Counted from the first letter of the stretch, positions 44,040 through 54,136 are shown. The stretch is 64,000 nt of DNA from Sphingobacterium spiritivorum (GCF_016724845.1 NZ_CP068082.1:4960001-5024000); one strand, 5' to 3'. The notes: generated by a model from the sequence alone, not told the origin. Made by a program: numbers and translations.

Positions 44040-45313
44040 TACTCTTCCCTGTAATATGTATTGTACAAATAAGGACTACTCATGGAAAGCAAAAAAGCAT
44101 ACACTAAAAAAAAATCTGTTGATACCTTTAACCAATTAATAAATACAAGAATGATCAGAACAATAAATAGGTGTTTTATATTTGCAAATCTGTATTGTAG
44201 TGCATATGATAAATAAATAAAAAAGATAGAGAACAGAGTAAGTCCTATTATTCCACAGTAAAAAATAAAACGTAGATAACCTACATCTGTATTCATATAA
44301 AAGTACCCCGATTTGTTAGGGTCTTCAAAGTATCCATCACCAATAATCCAGGTTTTTAAATGATCGGGAAATACCCACATCGTTTTCAATTTTTCAGTTG
44401 AATCAGTTTCCCATGTTCCAGTTTCGATCCAGTTAAAAAAACCTTCAAAACCGAATCTCAGTAATTTAAAAACATCTTGGTTTGTACTATAGAAATAGCT
44501 TGTAATAACACCTAATAGTATTAAACAAACTACCATTATTTGCATAAGCTTTAGATTCTGTACTCTAACATTAGATTTAAATACATCCGTCCCGAATAAA
44601 AGATAATATACAATTCCTCCAACCATACCAATTGTTGTACTTCTTGAAATCACATTTCCAATAATGGATATTATAATGAATGATAAAGTATACAACACTA
44701 TACTCACACTACTATGCTTAACTTTATCATTATTACATAACAATATAGATATCATACATAGTACGACTGCAAAACGCCCCCCTGAAGCATCTAAGTGAGC
44801 TCCAATACCGTAAAGTCTCTTAACTCTATTTAAGAATTCCAGATTACCTGTAATAAAATAAGTATCTACAAAAAGTTTAAAGTCTGGTATAAAGTTAATC
44901 AGCAGTGCCAGAATACATTGTAATACACAAGCTACGATCAGGTAATTAGCCAGCAACCTGAATGACAGATACTTATGAACTAACCCTATGAAAGCAATTA
45001 TGGTGTACGAACCGAGAAACCATATCCACATTGATATAATATAGCTTGTATATGCATAATCATTCGTGTTATTATATTCAACAGAAAAGTTTCCCATCAA
45101 TGAGAATACAACAGCTATCATTGATGCTATAACTAATTCTTTGGACAAAAAGAATCCTCCTGTTTTTATCATATGATATACGAAAAAAGGAATCCCCATT
45201 GCTGCCAAAATTAACTTCGTATTTACAGATGGTAGAAAAGAAAAATTAAAAGGAAAATAAAAGCAACTGGTAAGGCATACCATAAGCACAATACACAAAA
45301 TTTTCATTTTCAA
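44039..45313 (-). CDS. Wzy-like O-antigen/EPS polymerase, integral membrane
   Basis: 424 residues with about ten hydrophobic segments, e.g. CIVLMVCLTSCFYFPFNF, FLGSYTIIAFIGLV, LLANYLIVACVLQCILALLINFI and GYLRFIFYCGIIGLTLFSIFFIYL. The periplasmic loop before the last helices carries WIIGDGYFEDPNKSGYFYMNTDVGYL, the GDG/D-x-GY pattern seen in Wzy and O-antigen ligases of the PF04932 type. It would polymerise lipid-linked repeat units at the periplasmic face. Base composition is lower in GC than neighbours, as is common for Wzy/Wzx genes. It could instead be a ligase, but operon context with Wzx favours polymerase. Confidence 0.82.
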   Translation of the reverse strand: MKMKILCIVLMVCLTSCFYFPFNFSFLPSVNTKLILAAMGIPFFVYHMIKTGGFFLSKELVIASMIAVVFSLMGNFSVEYNNTNDYAYTSYIISMWIWFLGSYTIIAFIGLVHKYLSFRLLANYLIVACVLQCILALLINFIPDFKLFVDTYFITGNLEFLNRVKRLYGIGAHLDASGGRFAVVLCMISILLCNNDKVKHSSVSIVLYTLSFIIISIIGNVISRSTTIGMVGGIVYYLLFGTDVFKSNVRVQNLKLMQIMVVCLILLGVITSYFYSTNQDVFKLLRFGFEGFFNWIETGTWETDSTEKLKTMWVFPDHLKTWIIGDGYFEDPNKSGYFYMNTDVGYLRFIFYCGIIGLTLFSIFFIYLSYALQYRFANIKHLFIVLIILVFINWLKVSTDFFLVYAFLLSMSSPYLYNTYYREE

Positions 45314-45319
45314 AAAAGA

Positions 45320-46309
45320 TTACTTATATACAATACCATAAACAAATCGAATAATACAGTAATAATATAGCTTCAATAACCAAAATTGACGTTTTGCAGC
45401 AGCGTTCTGTATAAATTTAGTTCTCAAAGAAGATAATGGATTCATGTTAATAGAGACATTGGCTTCAGGAAACCAATTCAACCAAGCTTTATAATTTTCA
45501 GAATTATTTGAAATAAGCATTGGTAATTTAATATTCAATTTAAAAAAATTAATCAATCCCTCTATCTCTTCACGATATTTACTTTTGAGCAGATATTTCT
45601 CCACTTCGGATACATTAAATGTGACCTGTTGAAGATGGGTATCTGATTGTGTTTTTGTTAAAGAACTAGCATTATCTTGTCTGTAGTGGTATAAAGCTTT
45701 ATTTAAAAAACAAACTTTTTGAGCATTAACAAAAAGTTTAAACATCACAAGCATATCCTCTCCTATATTTTGTCCAGGTATAAATTGTATTTCATTTTTA
45801 GTGTACAAATCTCTTTTCACCAAAAACATCCAAAGATTCCAGCGCATCACTCCATAAAGCATTTTTTCTATTGCTTCTAATGGACTCGTAAAATGCGGCT
45901 GATTCATTGTTCTTTCATTTTTACTAAATGTGAGATTCCAGTTACATCCAACTATATCAGCATTTTCTTTAATAGCTTCATTGACCAATTGTTCAATAGC
46001 ATCATGATCAATATAATCGTCCGCATCTACATAATATATATAGTCTCCTGTAGCATTATCTAATCCAGTGTTTCTCGCTGCTGCGACTCCCTTATTATAA
46101 CTATGGGATAAAACCTGTACTCTTCCATATTTTTCTAACAAAGCCTCTTTAAAGCTTTCAATAATCTGAATACTATTATCTATACTGCAATCATTAATGA
46201 ATAAAATTTCCAGATTTTTATATGTCTGATTCAACAGAGAATTAATACAGTCCTTCAGATTTTGATCTGCATTAAATACAGGAATGATAATCGAAACAGA
46301 ATTTTCCAT
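45320..46309 (-). CDS. GT2-family glycosyltransferase (EPS operon)
   Basis: About 329 residues from ATG 46309 (MENSVSIIIPVFN), the family's usual start; an ATG at 46324 (MLKRDMENSV) is also possible, and the longer frame overlaps gmd. GT-A motifs: SIIIPVFNADQNLKDCINSLLNQTYKNLEILFINDCSIDNS, VAAARNTGLDNATGDYIYYVDADDYID with the DxDD metal site. The C-terminal half carries the helix FIPGQNIGEDMLVMFKLF, with ED acting as a catalytic-base candidate. It transfers one sugar to the repeat unit. It lies just after gmd, and sugar specificity is unknown. Confidence 0.92.
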   Translation of the reverse strand: MENSVSIIIPVFNADQNLKDCINSLLNQTYKNLEILFINDCSIDNSIQIIESFKEALLEKYGRVQVLSHSYNKGVAAARNTGLDNATGDYIYYVDADDYIDHDAIEQLVNEAIKENADIVGCNWNLTFSKNERTMNQPHFTSPLEAIEKMLYGVMRWNLWMFLVKRDLYTKNEIQFIPGQNIGEDMLVMFKLFVNAQKVCFLNKALYHYRQDNASSLTKTQSDTHLQQVTFNVSEVEKYLLKSKYREEIEGLINFFKLNIKLPMLISNNSENYKAWLNWFPEANVSINMNPLSSLRTKFIQNAAAKRQFWLLKLYYYCIIRFVYGIVYK

Positions 46310-46334
46310 ATCTCTTTTTAACATTTCGCTATTA

Positions 46335-47420
46335 TTATCCCTTAGCCAATATAATGTCCACCTGCACCATCTCCTGTACAAGAGATGGCAAATCATATTT
46401 GGGCCGCCAGCCTAACTGAGTTTTGGATTTTGAAGGATCCCCTATGAGTAAATCTACTTCCGTAGGACGATAATATTGCGGATCTACTTTCACCACTACT
46501 TTACCAATTTCCAGTAGATAATCAGGGTTATTACATGATTTCACACGCGCTATTTCATTTTCTTCATCACCTTCAAATAATAACTCTATTCCTACCTCAG
46601 CAAATGCCATTCGTACAAATTCTCTGACAGAAGTCGTTATGCCCATTGCTATAACATAATCATCAGCCTTCTCCTGTTGCAGAATACGCCACATGGCTTC
46701 AACATAATCCTTTGCATGTCCCCAATCTCTTTGCGCGTTGAGATTACCGAGATATAAACACCCTTGCTTTCCCAATGCAATAGCAGCTACCGCCATTGTA
46801 ATTTTACGCGTCACAAAAGTTTCTCCTCTTCTTGGGGATTCATGGTTAAATAAAATGCCGTTACAGGCATAGAGATGGTACGCTTCACGATAATTTTTGG
46901 TGATCCAGAAGCCGTATATCTTAGCAACTCCATAAGGTGAACGTGGATAAAAAGCCGACTTCTCATCATAAAAACCCTTATCATTTTTATTTTCAGCCAG
47001 ACCACCATATAGTTCGGAAGTAGAAGCCTGATAAATTCTCGTCTTTTTTTCCAACCCCAAAATACGCACAGCTTCCAGAATACGTAGAGTACCCAAACCA
47101 TCTACATTTGCTACATATTCAGGCGAGTCGAATGAAACTTTGACATGCGACATAGCCCCCAGATTGTATATCTCGTCAGGCTGCACTTCTTGTATAACAC
47201 GGATAATATTGGTAGAATCTGTCAAATCACCATAATGGAGTTTAAAATTAACATGTTGTTCGTGCTGATCCATGTACAAATGATCTATACGCTGTGTATT
47301 AAAGGAAGAAGCTCTTCTCTTGATACCGTGTACCATATAGCCCTTTTCCAACAACAATTCGGCTAAATACGAACCATCCTGTCCTGTGACACCTGTTATT
47401 AATGCTACTTTAGTATTCAT
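46335..47420 (-). CDS. gmd: GDP-mannose 4,6-dehydratase
   Basis: 361 residues. Strong signature: [48 protein letters not shown] with GxxGxxG, then [36 protein letters not shown]. The catalytic STSELYG and [10 protein letters not shown] (YxxxK) follow, and [17 protein letters not shown]. It converts GDP-mannose to GDP-4-keto-6-deoxymannose, the precursor of GDP-L-fucose, GDP-D-rhamnose or GDP-perosamine. The partner enzyme (fcl, rmd or per) is not found in this window, so the final sugar is undetermined. A 122-bp gap precedes it, the largest inside the operon. Confidence 0.96.
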   Translation of the reverse strand: MNTKVALITGVTGQDGSYLAELLLEKGYMVHGIKRRASSFNTQRIDHLYMDQHEQHVNFKLHYGDLTDSTNIIRVIQEVQPDEIYNLGAMSHVKVSFDSPEYVANVDGLGTLRILEAVRILGLEKKTRIYQASTSELYGGLAENKNDKGFYDEKSAFYPRSPYGVAKIYGFWITKNYREAYHLYACNGILFNHESPRRGETFVTRKITMAVAAIALGKQGCLYLGNLNAQRDWGHAKDYVEAMWRILQQEKADDYVIAMGITTSVREFVRMAFAEVGIELLFEGDEENEIARVKSCNNPDYLLEIGKVVVKVDPQYYRPTEVDLLIGDPSKSKTQLGWRPKYDLPSLVQEMVQVDIILAKG

Positions 47421-47542
47421 ATATTTTTTCCAGTTTTACCTGATCACTATTAGTTTTGAGTCTTTTTGATTAATCCGGATATATTACTAATTGTTATAAT
47501 AGCCGAATTATATGCCTGCAGTAAAGAGCTATCTTTTGTCTA

Positions 47543-48373
47543 TTAACTGCCTTTTAATTTTCTCTTTACATTATTGTATAAATCTGAGCCCAGTAAAGAT
47601 CTCATCTTTAATTTGAACATAAGTTTCAGATATTGTTTATAATCCTGAGCCCTTATTCTGGAAGCTACTATGGCTGCATGTACTGCAGTTTCTGCTTTTT
47701 CTTCCAGTATGATGACGCCTGAGTGTATGTGTGCTAATGGTGTAATCACGGATTGATCGTGTTTGTGATCAACCAGGAAATCATATTCTGTCTGCAACTC
47801 TTCTTCTGTAGGATCGATTATAAGCTCAGGCTGATGTAAGGTGATATCCAGCCATTGTTTTATAAACTCATTCTCTCGTCCAGAACAAAAGATGACACCT
47901 CCTAATATCTTATTGTATTTTTCGCCATAATTGGCATTTAATATATTGTTAAAATAAAGCTGTGTCTTCTTTTTAGTCCAATACTTTATCTTTGTAGAAG
48001 TCTGTCCAAATTGCTCCCATTCCGGCATTTGATCTTTATATTCAAAACAAATCGTATGATATTGCTTTAATAAACTGAAATACAAATTCCAGTCTTCAGA
48101 TTTATAAAGAGAACAACCCGCGTCTGCATAAATAACTATAGTTCCATCTTCATATTTTTGAAGAGTATTCCATATAATCGCCGGTTTCCATGCCCAATAT
48201 CCGCCCCCCCGTTCGTACTGCATTAATGGAGAGGATGTTATGTAATGCGGCAATGTTGCAGGGGTGTATAACAATACTTCATCAAAAATTCCTAGCTTTC
48301 TGGCTTGTTTCCCAATTCTCTTTAAAGAATAGGCCATTCTGTTATCTGCGTATGAAATAAAAATAACTGGCAT
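47543..48373 (-). CDS. Probable glycosyltransferase-like EPS protein of uncertain family
   Basis: 276 residues. Opens with MPVIFISYADNRMAYSLKRIGKQARKLGIFDEVLLYTP and has RGGGYWAWKPAIIWNTLQ and VIYADAGCSLYKSEDW. The DAG-type stretch resembles the acidic site of GT-A enzymes, and LGGVIFCSGRENEFIKQWLDI together with HKHDQSVITPL recalls the terminal HDQ motif of GT32/GT8-like transferases. I cannot place it in a named family with confidence. No signal peptide or membrane helix is visible. It sits between gmd and a GT2 gene in the EPS operon, so a sugar-transfer role is the likeliest reading. Confidence 0.65.
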   Translation of the reverse strand: MPVIFISYADNRMAYSLKRIGKQARKLGIFDEVLLYTPATLPHYITSSPLMQYERGGGYWAWKPAIIWNTLQKYEDGTIVIYADAGCSLYKSEDWNLYFSLLKQYHTICFEYKDQMPEWEQFGQTSTKIKYWTKKKTQLYFNNILNANYGEKYNKILGGVIFCSGRENEFIKQWLDITLHQPELIIDPTEEELQTEYDFLVDHKHDQSVITPLAHIHSGVIILEEKAETAVHAAIVASRIRAQDYKQYLKLMFKLKMRSLLGSDLYNNVKRKLKGS

Positions 48374-48415
48374 TGCTTACTTAGTATTTAATATAATGTA
48401 TATACACTCCTTATT

Positions 48416-49297
48416 TTATCGGCGATTTCTCTGGTACGCATAGAAAAATATTTTTGGAAATAATGCTTTTCCGTAGCCTGCCAGCCAAACAAATGGATAA
48501 CGATATGGAAAACAACGACGATTAAACAGCAATGTATTATGCAGATTAAAACCTAATGGTGATTTTAAGTAGTTAAATCGTTCTTTTAACGATAGTTTTT
48601 TAAAATCTGATCCATCTTTTTCTATATGGTCATTCTCACATATACCGACATATTCTCTTAATATAAAAACCGGAAAGCCATCTTTATGAGCTAAATAAGA
48701 ATAATCATGATCTCCTCCACTATGAATATATTTATCGCAAAAGATTCCCTTCTCCTTTACTACATCCTTGGATACATATGTAATATTTCCATGAGCTGCC
48801 TCACAATGTTGAAAGCTACCGTCAGGAATTAAGAACTTATCCCTTAAAGTCCATTTATTAATAAAATCAAACCCTCCGTAACTAAGTCCGTTTTTTTCCT
48901 TGTTATAAGTAGAACCTACGTAAATTCCTCCCTTTCCAAACTTCGTTTTAGCATACTTATCTGCTGCCACTAATTCGGTCCAGATGTTCGGGAGAATAAT
49001 ACTATCGTTATTAAGCCATAAATAACCATCAAAGACTCCTTCTCTGATCGCAGCCGTCCATGAATTAATCATTCCACCATTCCAAAAAAGTTGTCCGTTA
49101 CCTTCTAAAATTTCAATATTTTGCATCGGAAAAGCTTCTTTTATTATTTTAGTTGTACCGTCAGTACTACCATCATCTGTCATGAAAACCTTAAAATCGA
49201 TTGCCATTCCGGTCCTTTCTGCTTCAAACAGGCTTTTCATACACAACAAGGTTTTTTCGACCCTATTAAACACAGTTATTAATACAGCGATTTTCAT
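48416..49297 (-). CDS. GT2-family (rhamnosyltransferase-like) glycosyltransferase
   Basis: 293 residues. MKIAVLITVFNRVEKTLLCMKSLFEAE, FKVFMTDDGSTDGTTKIIKEAFP and EGNGQLFWNGGMINSWTAAI are characteristic of the GT2 subgroup related to rhamnosyltransferases (NGQLFWNGG in place of a longer loop). YLWLNNDSIILPNIW contributes the DDS-like metal site (NND). The C-terminal GGDHDYSYLAHKDG looks like the catalytic region. It overlaps the preceding GT2 gene by four bases. Sugar and acceptor are not decided. GDP-sugar use could be linked to gmd (inference). Confidence 0.9.
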   Translation of the reverse strand: MKIAVLITVFNRVEKTLLCMKSLFEAERTGMAIDFKVFMTDDGSTDGTTKIIKEAFPMQNIEILEGNGQLFWNGGMINSWTAAIREGVFDGYLWLNNDSIILPNIWTELVAADKYAKTKFGKGGIYVGSTYNKEKNGLSYGGFDFINKWTLRDKFLIPDGSFQHCEAAHGNITYVSKDVVKEKGIFCDKYIHSGGDHDYSYLAHKDGFPVFILREYVGICENDHIEKDGSDFKKLSLKERFNYLKSPLGFNLHNTLLFNRRCFPYRYPFVWLAGYGKALFPKIFFYAYQRNRR

Positions 49298-50274
49298 GAT
49301 TTATACTTTCTATTTTTTAGAAATATCCAAACATTAATCAGTGCCCATTTTTTATTTGTGGCCGCCCAGCCTAATACTCTCAAATGAAAAGGTAATGCCT
49401 TGAATTTCATAATGTACCGATTGGATTCCCGGTAAATTTCTCTCCACTTTATAAAACTCTCTATATTACATGTAAACAGCAGAGTCTGCTTGGCAGCGAG
49501 CTTCAGAAAGTTTATCTCATGTGTATATTGGTGAGCCTGTTGGTCTTCAAAAAATTGGACTGTAGCATCTGTATTATTAAAAATGTCAGCTAATTTTTTA
49601 TTGTTTAGATTTCTACCAAGAGAGTTTATATTATCCTGATTGTAATGATAAAATGCTTTTGGTATATACACCACTTTTTTTGCATAATAGAATAAACGAA
49701 AATTAGTGTATAAATCTTCCCACATATCTCGTCCATCAGGAAACTTCACATCGTTTATCAAAAAAAGATCTCTTTTGTACATTTTATTCCAGACTCCACC
49801 ATGTATTTTTTCCGACATCAATGCTTTAATACATTCTTCAGAGTTTTCTACGATAGATTGTTGTGCTAGCGTTTCATAATTTTTGTATGTATAATAAAAA
49901 TCACTCCATACGATATCAGCATTTTCGGATTTAATTTTGATGTACATCTCTTCTAATGCGCTTTCTTCTAACCAGTCATCGCTATCACAGTGAAATACAT
50001 ACTCTCCTTTAGCTATCTGTAGCCCTGAATTTCGGGCAGATGGTAATCCAAGATTTTTTTCATGTCTAATAATCTTTACGTCTCCTTTCCGTATTGGAAA
50101 TTCTTCAACAATCTGTTGTAATATGGCTATACTATTATCCGGACTACAGTCGTCAATAAAAATATATTCCACTTCTTTTAAAGTCTGCTTAAATAAATAG
50201 CGACTACATCTTTCTATAAATGATTCTACGTTAAATACTGGTATAATTACCGAAACTTTATACTCTTCTTTCAT
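49294..50274 (-). CDS. GT2-family glycosyltransferase (EPS operon)
   Basis: 326 residues. It has the GT-A opening YKVSVIIPVFNVESFIERCSRYLFKQTLKEVEYIFIDDCSPDNS, then GLPSARNSGLQIAKGEYVFHCDSDDWLEESALEEM with the DSDDW metal-binding site. The C-terminal portion carries FPDGRDMWEDLYTNFRLFYYAKKV, with an ED pair as candidate catalytic base, much like the GT2 at 45320-46309. The two are probably paralogues acting at different steps. It is soluble with amphipathic C-terminal helices for membrane association. It overlaps the next gene by four bases. Confidence 0.92.
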   Translation of the reverse strand: MKEEYKVSVIIPVFNVESFIERCSRYLFKQTLKEVEYIFIDDCSPDNSIAILQQIVEEFPIRKGDVKIIRHEKNLGLPSARNSGLQIAKGEYVFHCDSDDWLEESALEEMYIKIKSENADIVWSDFYYTYKNYETLAQQSIVENSEECIKALMSEKIHGGVWNKMYKRDLFLINDVKFPDGRDMWEDLYTNFRLFYYAKKVVYIPKAFYHYNQDNINSLGRNLNNKKLADIFNNTDATVQFFEDQQAHQYTHEINFLKLAAKQTLLFTCNIESFIKWREIYRESNRYIMKFKALPFHLRVLGWAATNKKWALINVWIFLKNRKYKS

Positions 50275-50346
50275 TTCACTTAGTTTTTATACCATTTCTA
50301 AAGTGTACAACTTCATTAAGACACATTTTTAACCGAATTATATTCA

Positions 50347-51873
50347 TTATACTTTTACTCTTACTAATAACTTCTGCATCATATATAGAATCGTTTTTTT
50401 ATTGAATCTTGCTGTAACAGATACAATCAACAGGATGCTACCAATAATTAACATGTTCAACATGAAGCTCATCCATGAATTAATGTGAATCAGATCAAAA
50501 TACTTCCACAGATAAGAGATTAATATCAGGAGTACAAACCCAAAGAGGCCTTTAACCATTTCTATAAAAAAGTAACTCCTCTTTTCACCCAGACATAAGG
50601 ATGTATACCATGGTGTAAATCCCAAATGACTGATAAGCCCTGTAAATAATGCGGCAACCGGAATTGAATAAAGCCCTAAACCACTATATTTGCATAATAC
50701 TATTACCAATAAAAAATAGAGCAGTGATGAAGAAATCCCCCAAAAAGAAGCGATTTTTAATTTATTGGTAACTATAAAAACTAGATTTGCTGTTTCTATA
50801 GTTGCATGTACAATAAGAGGTGTCAGTGTTAAAATAGAGATGTAATGAAGGGATTGATAATCCTGACCTGGTAGCCACAGTTTGAAAAACTCACCTCCAT
50901 AAACAAAAAATACAGCCATTGGTATTAATGCGACTAAAAAGATGATCTTAAATGAAAAGCTCATAATTTCCTTCATTTTTTGCTTATCATTATTAGCATA
51001 AGCCTTGATCATTTCCGGTAGAAATATAGGTACTATAATACCCAATAAGACTTGAATGGAGTTCGGGACAAATTTTGTCAATGATAGTGTCCCCATACCG
51101 GAAGATTCAAAAAATCGATTTGCTATCAGTAGATCCAATTGACTATTAATAACATTTGATAAGGCTAAGACAGAATTCCATATCCCTGCTCCGACCAGCA
51201 GCATCAGTGCACTTCTGGAAAAAACGGAGATACTTAGGTACACTTCAGGTAATAACCTTCGTGTAACTTTATAATTTGCGTAAAAAAAATAGAGGGAACT
51301 TATAACAGTGATTAAACCCAAAAAATAAATTTTGGGTGTGAAAAAACAAAATAAAGTAATGATAATTACTAATTTAAGAATATTGACAATTATACTCTGA
51401 ATAGCCAGCTTATCTAATCTATTTAATGCAAATGCTGCAACAGAAAAAACAGAAGAAGATACAGTGATGATCGAACTTAAAAATATAAGTATAAATAAAT
51501 ACCTAACATCTTTCAGCTGTGTAACTGGTATATGAAGTATAGAGTCTATAAAAAAACAGAAAAGTGTACCAAGTAATATAAAAAACAGTGAAATCACAAT
51601 ATTACCGAACAGAATAGAATTAAAATAAACGTTCACTTTCTGCATATCCTTTTGTTCCAAACTGATGGTTATATATCGACCTGCCATAGAGTTTAATGCC
51701 GTAGAAATTATTCCCGCATACATCACAAAATTATTGGAGAGCGGATAAAATCCGTAAGCTTCCTTTCCTAACGTTTCCACCAAGTAAGGAGTTAAAAAAA
51801 AGGATAGTCCTAATCCGGATATGACACTCAGAAAATTTGACATTAGATTAATCACAAACCTTTTCTTATCCAT
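50347..51873 (-). CDS. Wzx-like polysaccharide flippase (MATE/MOP superfamily)
   Basis: 508 residues with about 12-14 hydrophobic segments. The N-terminus RFVINLMSNFLSVISGLGLSFFLTPYLVETLGKEAYGFYPLSNNFVMY is the characteristic opening of polysaccharide flippases. Later GAGIWNSVLALSNVINSQLDLLIANRFF and MAVFFVYGGEFFKLWLPGQDY also fit. It would move undecaprenyl-linked repeat units to the periplasm. The start lies three bases after the epimerase stop. A 72-base gap to the next gene is one of the larger in the operon but holds no obvious hairpin. Confidence 0.93.
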   Translation of the reverse strand: MDKKRFVINLMSNFLSVISGLGLSFFLTPYLVETLGKEAYGFYPLSNNFVMYAGIISTALNSMAGRYITISLEQKDMQKVNVYFNSILFGNIVISLFFILLGTLFCFFIDSILHIPVTQLKDVRYLFILIFLSSIITVSSSVFSVAAFALNRLDKLAIQSIIVNILKLVIIITLFCFFTPKIYFLGLITVISSLYFFYANYKVTRRLLPEVYLSISVFSRSALMLLVGAGIWNSVLALSNVINSQLDLLIANRFFESSGMGTLSLTKFVPNSIQVLLGIIVPIFLPEMIKAYANNDKQKMKEIMSFSFKIIFLVALIPMAVFFVYGGEFFKLWLPGQDYQSLHYISILTLTPLIVHATIETANLVFIVTNKLKIASFWGISSSLLYFLLVIVLCKYSGLGLYSIPVAALFTGLISHLGFTPWYTSLCLGEKRSYFFIEMVKGLFGFVLLILISYLWKYFDLIHINSWMSFMLNMLIIGSILLIVSVTARFNKKTILYMMQKLLVRVKV

Positions 51874-51876
51874 TCC

Positions 51877-52839
51877 TTATCCCTTTTCAAACTCTTCGGT
51901 TAACATTCTCCTCAACCCTTCTTCCATAGAATAAGGTGGTACAAACCCTGAATCCATCGCTTTTGTAGAATTATATTGTGTAACAGCACAAAACTTTTTC
52001 ACTCTTACAGAACTGATATTGAGCTTTTTACGGGTTATCCAGGCCAATACATCAAAACCGTATCCTCCCAACATTCCCAACCAGTATGGAATACGCGTTG
52101 CCGGAATTTTTTTATTCAGAATATTTCCAGTGTGAAATACCAGATCATTTGTTGTAAAATCAGGTTTATCTACGTAGTTATATACGTTATACCCCTGCCC
52201 TTTTTGTTCTATTAGAAATTGAATAAAAGCAATAATATTTCTGATGTAGGACATCGATTTTTGATTATTACCTCTTCCTATCATCATAAATTTTCCGCTG
52301 GCAATCTGTTGCAACAGATTGTATACATTTCCACGGTTACCCTCTCCGAAAATAACAGTAGGCCGTACAATATTTATGTTCCAATCCGGATGCGATTTAT
52401 ACCATTCCTGAAGGACCTCCTCTGCCTGCCACTTGCTCTTACCATAGTGATTGAAAGGATCTGCAGAAAAAGATTCATCCGGATTATCTTTGTCCAGGCC
52501 GTATATAGCTACCGAACTGGTAAAAATGATACGTTTTATTCCATTAGTCTTCATAGCCTGCAACGTATTTTTCATCCCCTGCACATTTACATCGTAATAA
52601 AGGGATGTGGGACTTACATCATCCCGATGTTCAGCAGCCAATAGAATCACTATATCAGATCCTGACAAGCGGTTGCACAATAATTCTTTGTCAAGAATAT
52701 TCGTTAATACGGTTATATCCGCAAATCTTTTACTTTCATTCTTATCTACATTTACAATTTGGTAACTTGTAGTTTTTAATAAAAGATCGATCAGTTGTGT
52801 TCCTACAAAACCGGAACCTCCTACTACCACTATTTTCAT
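51877..52839 (-). CDS. NAD-dependent epimerase/dehydratase (WbpV-like nucleotide-sugar reductase)
   Basis: 320 residues. MKIVVVGGSGFVGTQLIDLLLKTTSYQIVNVDK gives the GxxGxxG NAD motif. Then DIVILLAAEHRDDVSPTSLYYDVNVQGMKNTLQAMK, IIFTSSVAIYGLDKDNP and NHYGKSKWQAEEVL (YxxxK). The extended-SDR pattern is clear, but the exact reaction is not. Position next to the WecA-like gene mirrors WbpV-WbpL pairs, where a 4-ketoreductase makes a 6-deoxy-HexNAc such as UDP-QuiNAc or UDP-FucNAc for the initiating transferase. That is inference from context. It precedes Wzx with a three-base gap. Confidence 0.9.
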   Translation of the reverse strand: MKIVVVGGSGFVGTQLIDLLLKTTSYQIVNVDKNESKRFADITVLTNILDKELLCNRLSGSDIVILLAAEHRDDVSPTSLYYDVNVQGMKNTLQAMKTNGIKRIIFTSSVAIYGLDKDNPDESFSADPFNHYGKSKWQAEEVLQEWYKSHPDWNINIVRPTVIFGEGNRGNVYNLLQQIASGKFMMIGRGNNQKSMSYIRNIIAFIQFLIEQKGQGYNVYNYVDKPDFTTNDLVFHTGNILNKKIPATRIPYWLGMLGGYGFDVLAWITRKKLNISSVRVKKFCAVTQYNSTKAMDSGFVPPYSMEEGLRRMLTEEFEKG

Positions 52840-52862
52840 CAGCAGACCTTTAATTTCTATTT

Positions 52863-54089
52863 CTATTCTGAAAATGCACCAAGAGACTCGTCCGTACTCA
52901 GATATAAGCTCTCATTTGTTGTTTTACTTTCTTCTGAAAGAACTGCTATATTATCCGGCACTTTATCTTCAATCGATCTGCTTGATCTCATTTTTCCGAT
53001 TCTATCGAAAGTGTACTGAAAACATATCCATAATACAATGTCTGCCAGCACCACAATGTTATTACTGATAAAATGAACCGCTAATCCGTTAATCAGGCAA
53101 AAAAATAGCGCCATACCTAATATCGTCAGCATAGCCTGTCGATGCGACATCCCGATCTGTAACAATTTGTGATGAAGATGATTACGATCTGGCTTAAACA
53201 ATGATTTTCCCTTTCTCCAACGGATGAACATGACTCTAGCCACATCAAATACAGGTACAATGAGAGTAGAGAATGCTGCAACGATAGCACCTTCTGAGAA
53301 TGGTTTTATATCTGAATTATTCATAGCAAAGCTGACAGCCAAAAAAGCAATGGAATAACCTAATGTGAGGCTGCCCGTGTCACCCATAAATATCTGACGA
53401 CGACGATGTGCTATACCAAACACATTAAAATAAAAAAACGGGAGTAAAACACCTGCGGTTATGAAAGCAAACATCGCATGCAACCAGGCACCGTAAAAAA
53501 TAAACATAGCTCCCAACACAACCGCACCTATAGCTACTATGCCTGAACAAAGACCATCCAATCCATCCATCAGATTCACAGCGTTAATAATAAGGACCAC
53601 AGCAAAAATGGTCAGCGGTATACCTACCCACGGCGATAAGGATGTGATAAAAAAAATACCGTACATATCGTTGATCCACAAACCCGATATAGGTAAGAGC
53701 GAAGCGACAAGTAATTGAGCCGTGAATTTCCATTTGTAATCCATACCTATAAGGTCGTCTGCTATTCCTACCAGAAAAAGAATGACCAGACCGCAGACCA
53801 GCATCATCAACATGGGCACTATAATCCAGGGTTTGACATCAATATTCAAATCCAGTGAATATGGACCCATTTTGTAAAGCACGACTAATGTGATGACAAG
53901 CACACAGCATTGTATCGGGGCAAAAGCCACCCCACCCAATCTCGGGATAATACGCTGATGATGTTTACGCGAATCTACAGGATCAAACAATCTCTTCTTG
54001 TAGGTGACAAGCATAATGTAAGGAATCATCACCTTACTCAGGAACACAGCAAAAACAAAAGGAATTACAAATACTATTAAAACTTCCAT
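52863..54089 (-). CDS. WecA/WbpL-like undecaprenyl-phosphate sugar-1-phosphate transferase
   Basis: 408 residues, about 11 membrane segments. It has YKKRLFDPVDSRKHHQRIIPRLGGVAF, VGIADDLIGMDYKWKF with the Mg-binding DD, NAVNLMDGLDGLCSGI, IFMGDTGSLTLGYSIAF and DRNHLHHKLLQIGMSHRQ (HxHH motif). These are the standard MraY/WecA-superfamily motifs. It starts repeat-unit synthesis by moving a HexNAc-1-phosphate to undecaprenyl phosphate. The C-terminal 40 residues after the last helix are soluble, acidic and Ser-rich. Donor sugar is probably a UDP-HexNAc (family knowledge). Confidence 0.93.
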   Translation of the reverse strand: MEVLIVFVIPFVFAVFLSKVMIPYIMLVTYKKRLFDPVDSRKHHQRIIPRLGGVAFAPIQCCVLVITLVVLYKMGPYSLDLNIDVKPWIIVPMLMMLVCGLVILFLVGIADDLIGMDYKWKFTAQLLVASLLPISGLWINDMYGIFFITSLSPWVGIPLTIFAVVLIINAVNLMDGLDGLCSGIVAIGAVVLGAMFIFYGAWLHAMFAFITAGVLLPFFYFNVFGIAHRRRQIFMGDTGSLTLGYSIAFLAVSFAMNNSDIKPFSEGAIVAAFSTLIVPVFDVARVMFIRWRKGKSLFKPDRNHLHHKLLQIGMSHRQAMLTILGMALFFCLINGLAVHFISNNIVVLADIVLWICFQYTFDRIGKMRSSRSIEDKVPDNIAVLSEESKTTNESLYLSTDESLGAFSE

Positions 54090-54136
54090 CTAGTCATTTT
54101 TTATAATTTCAGAATACTTTATTCACACTCAATACT

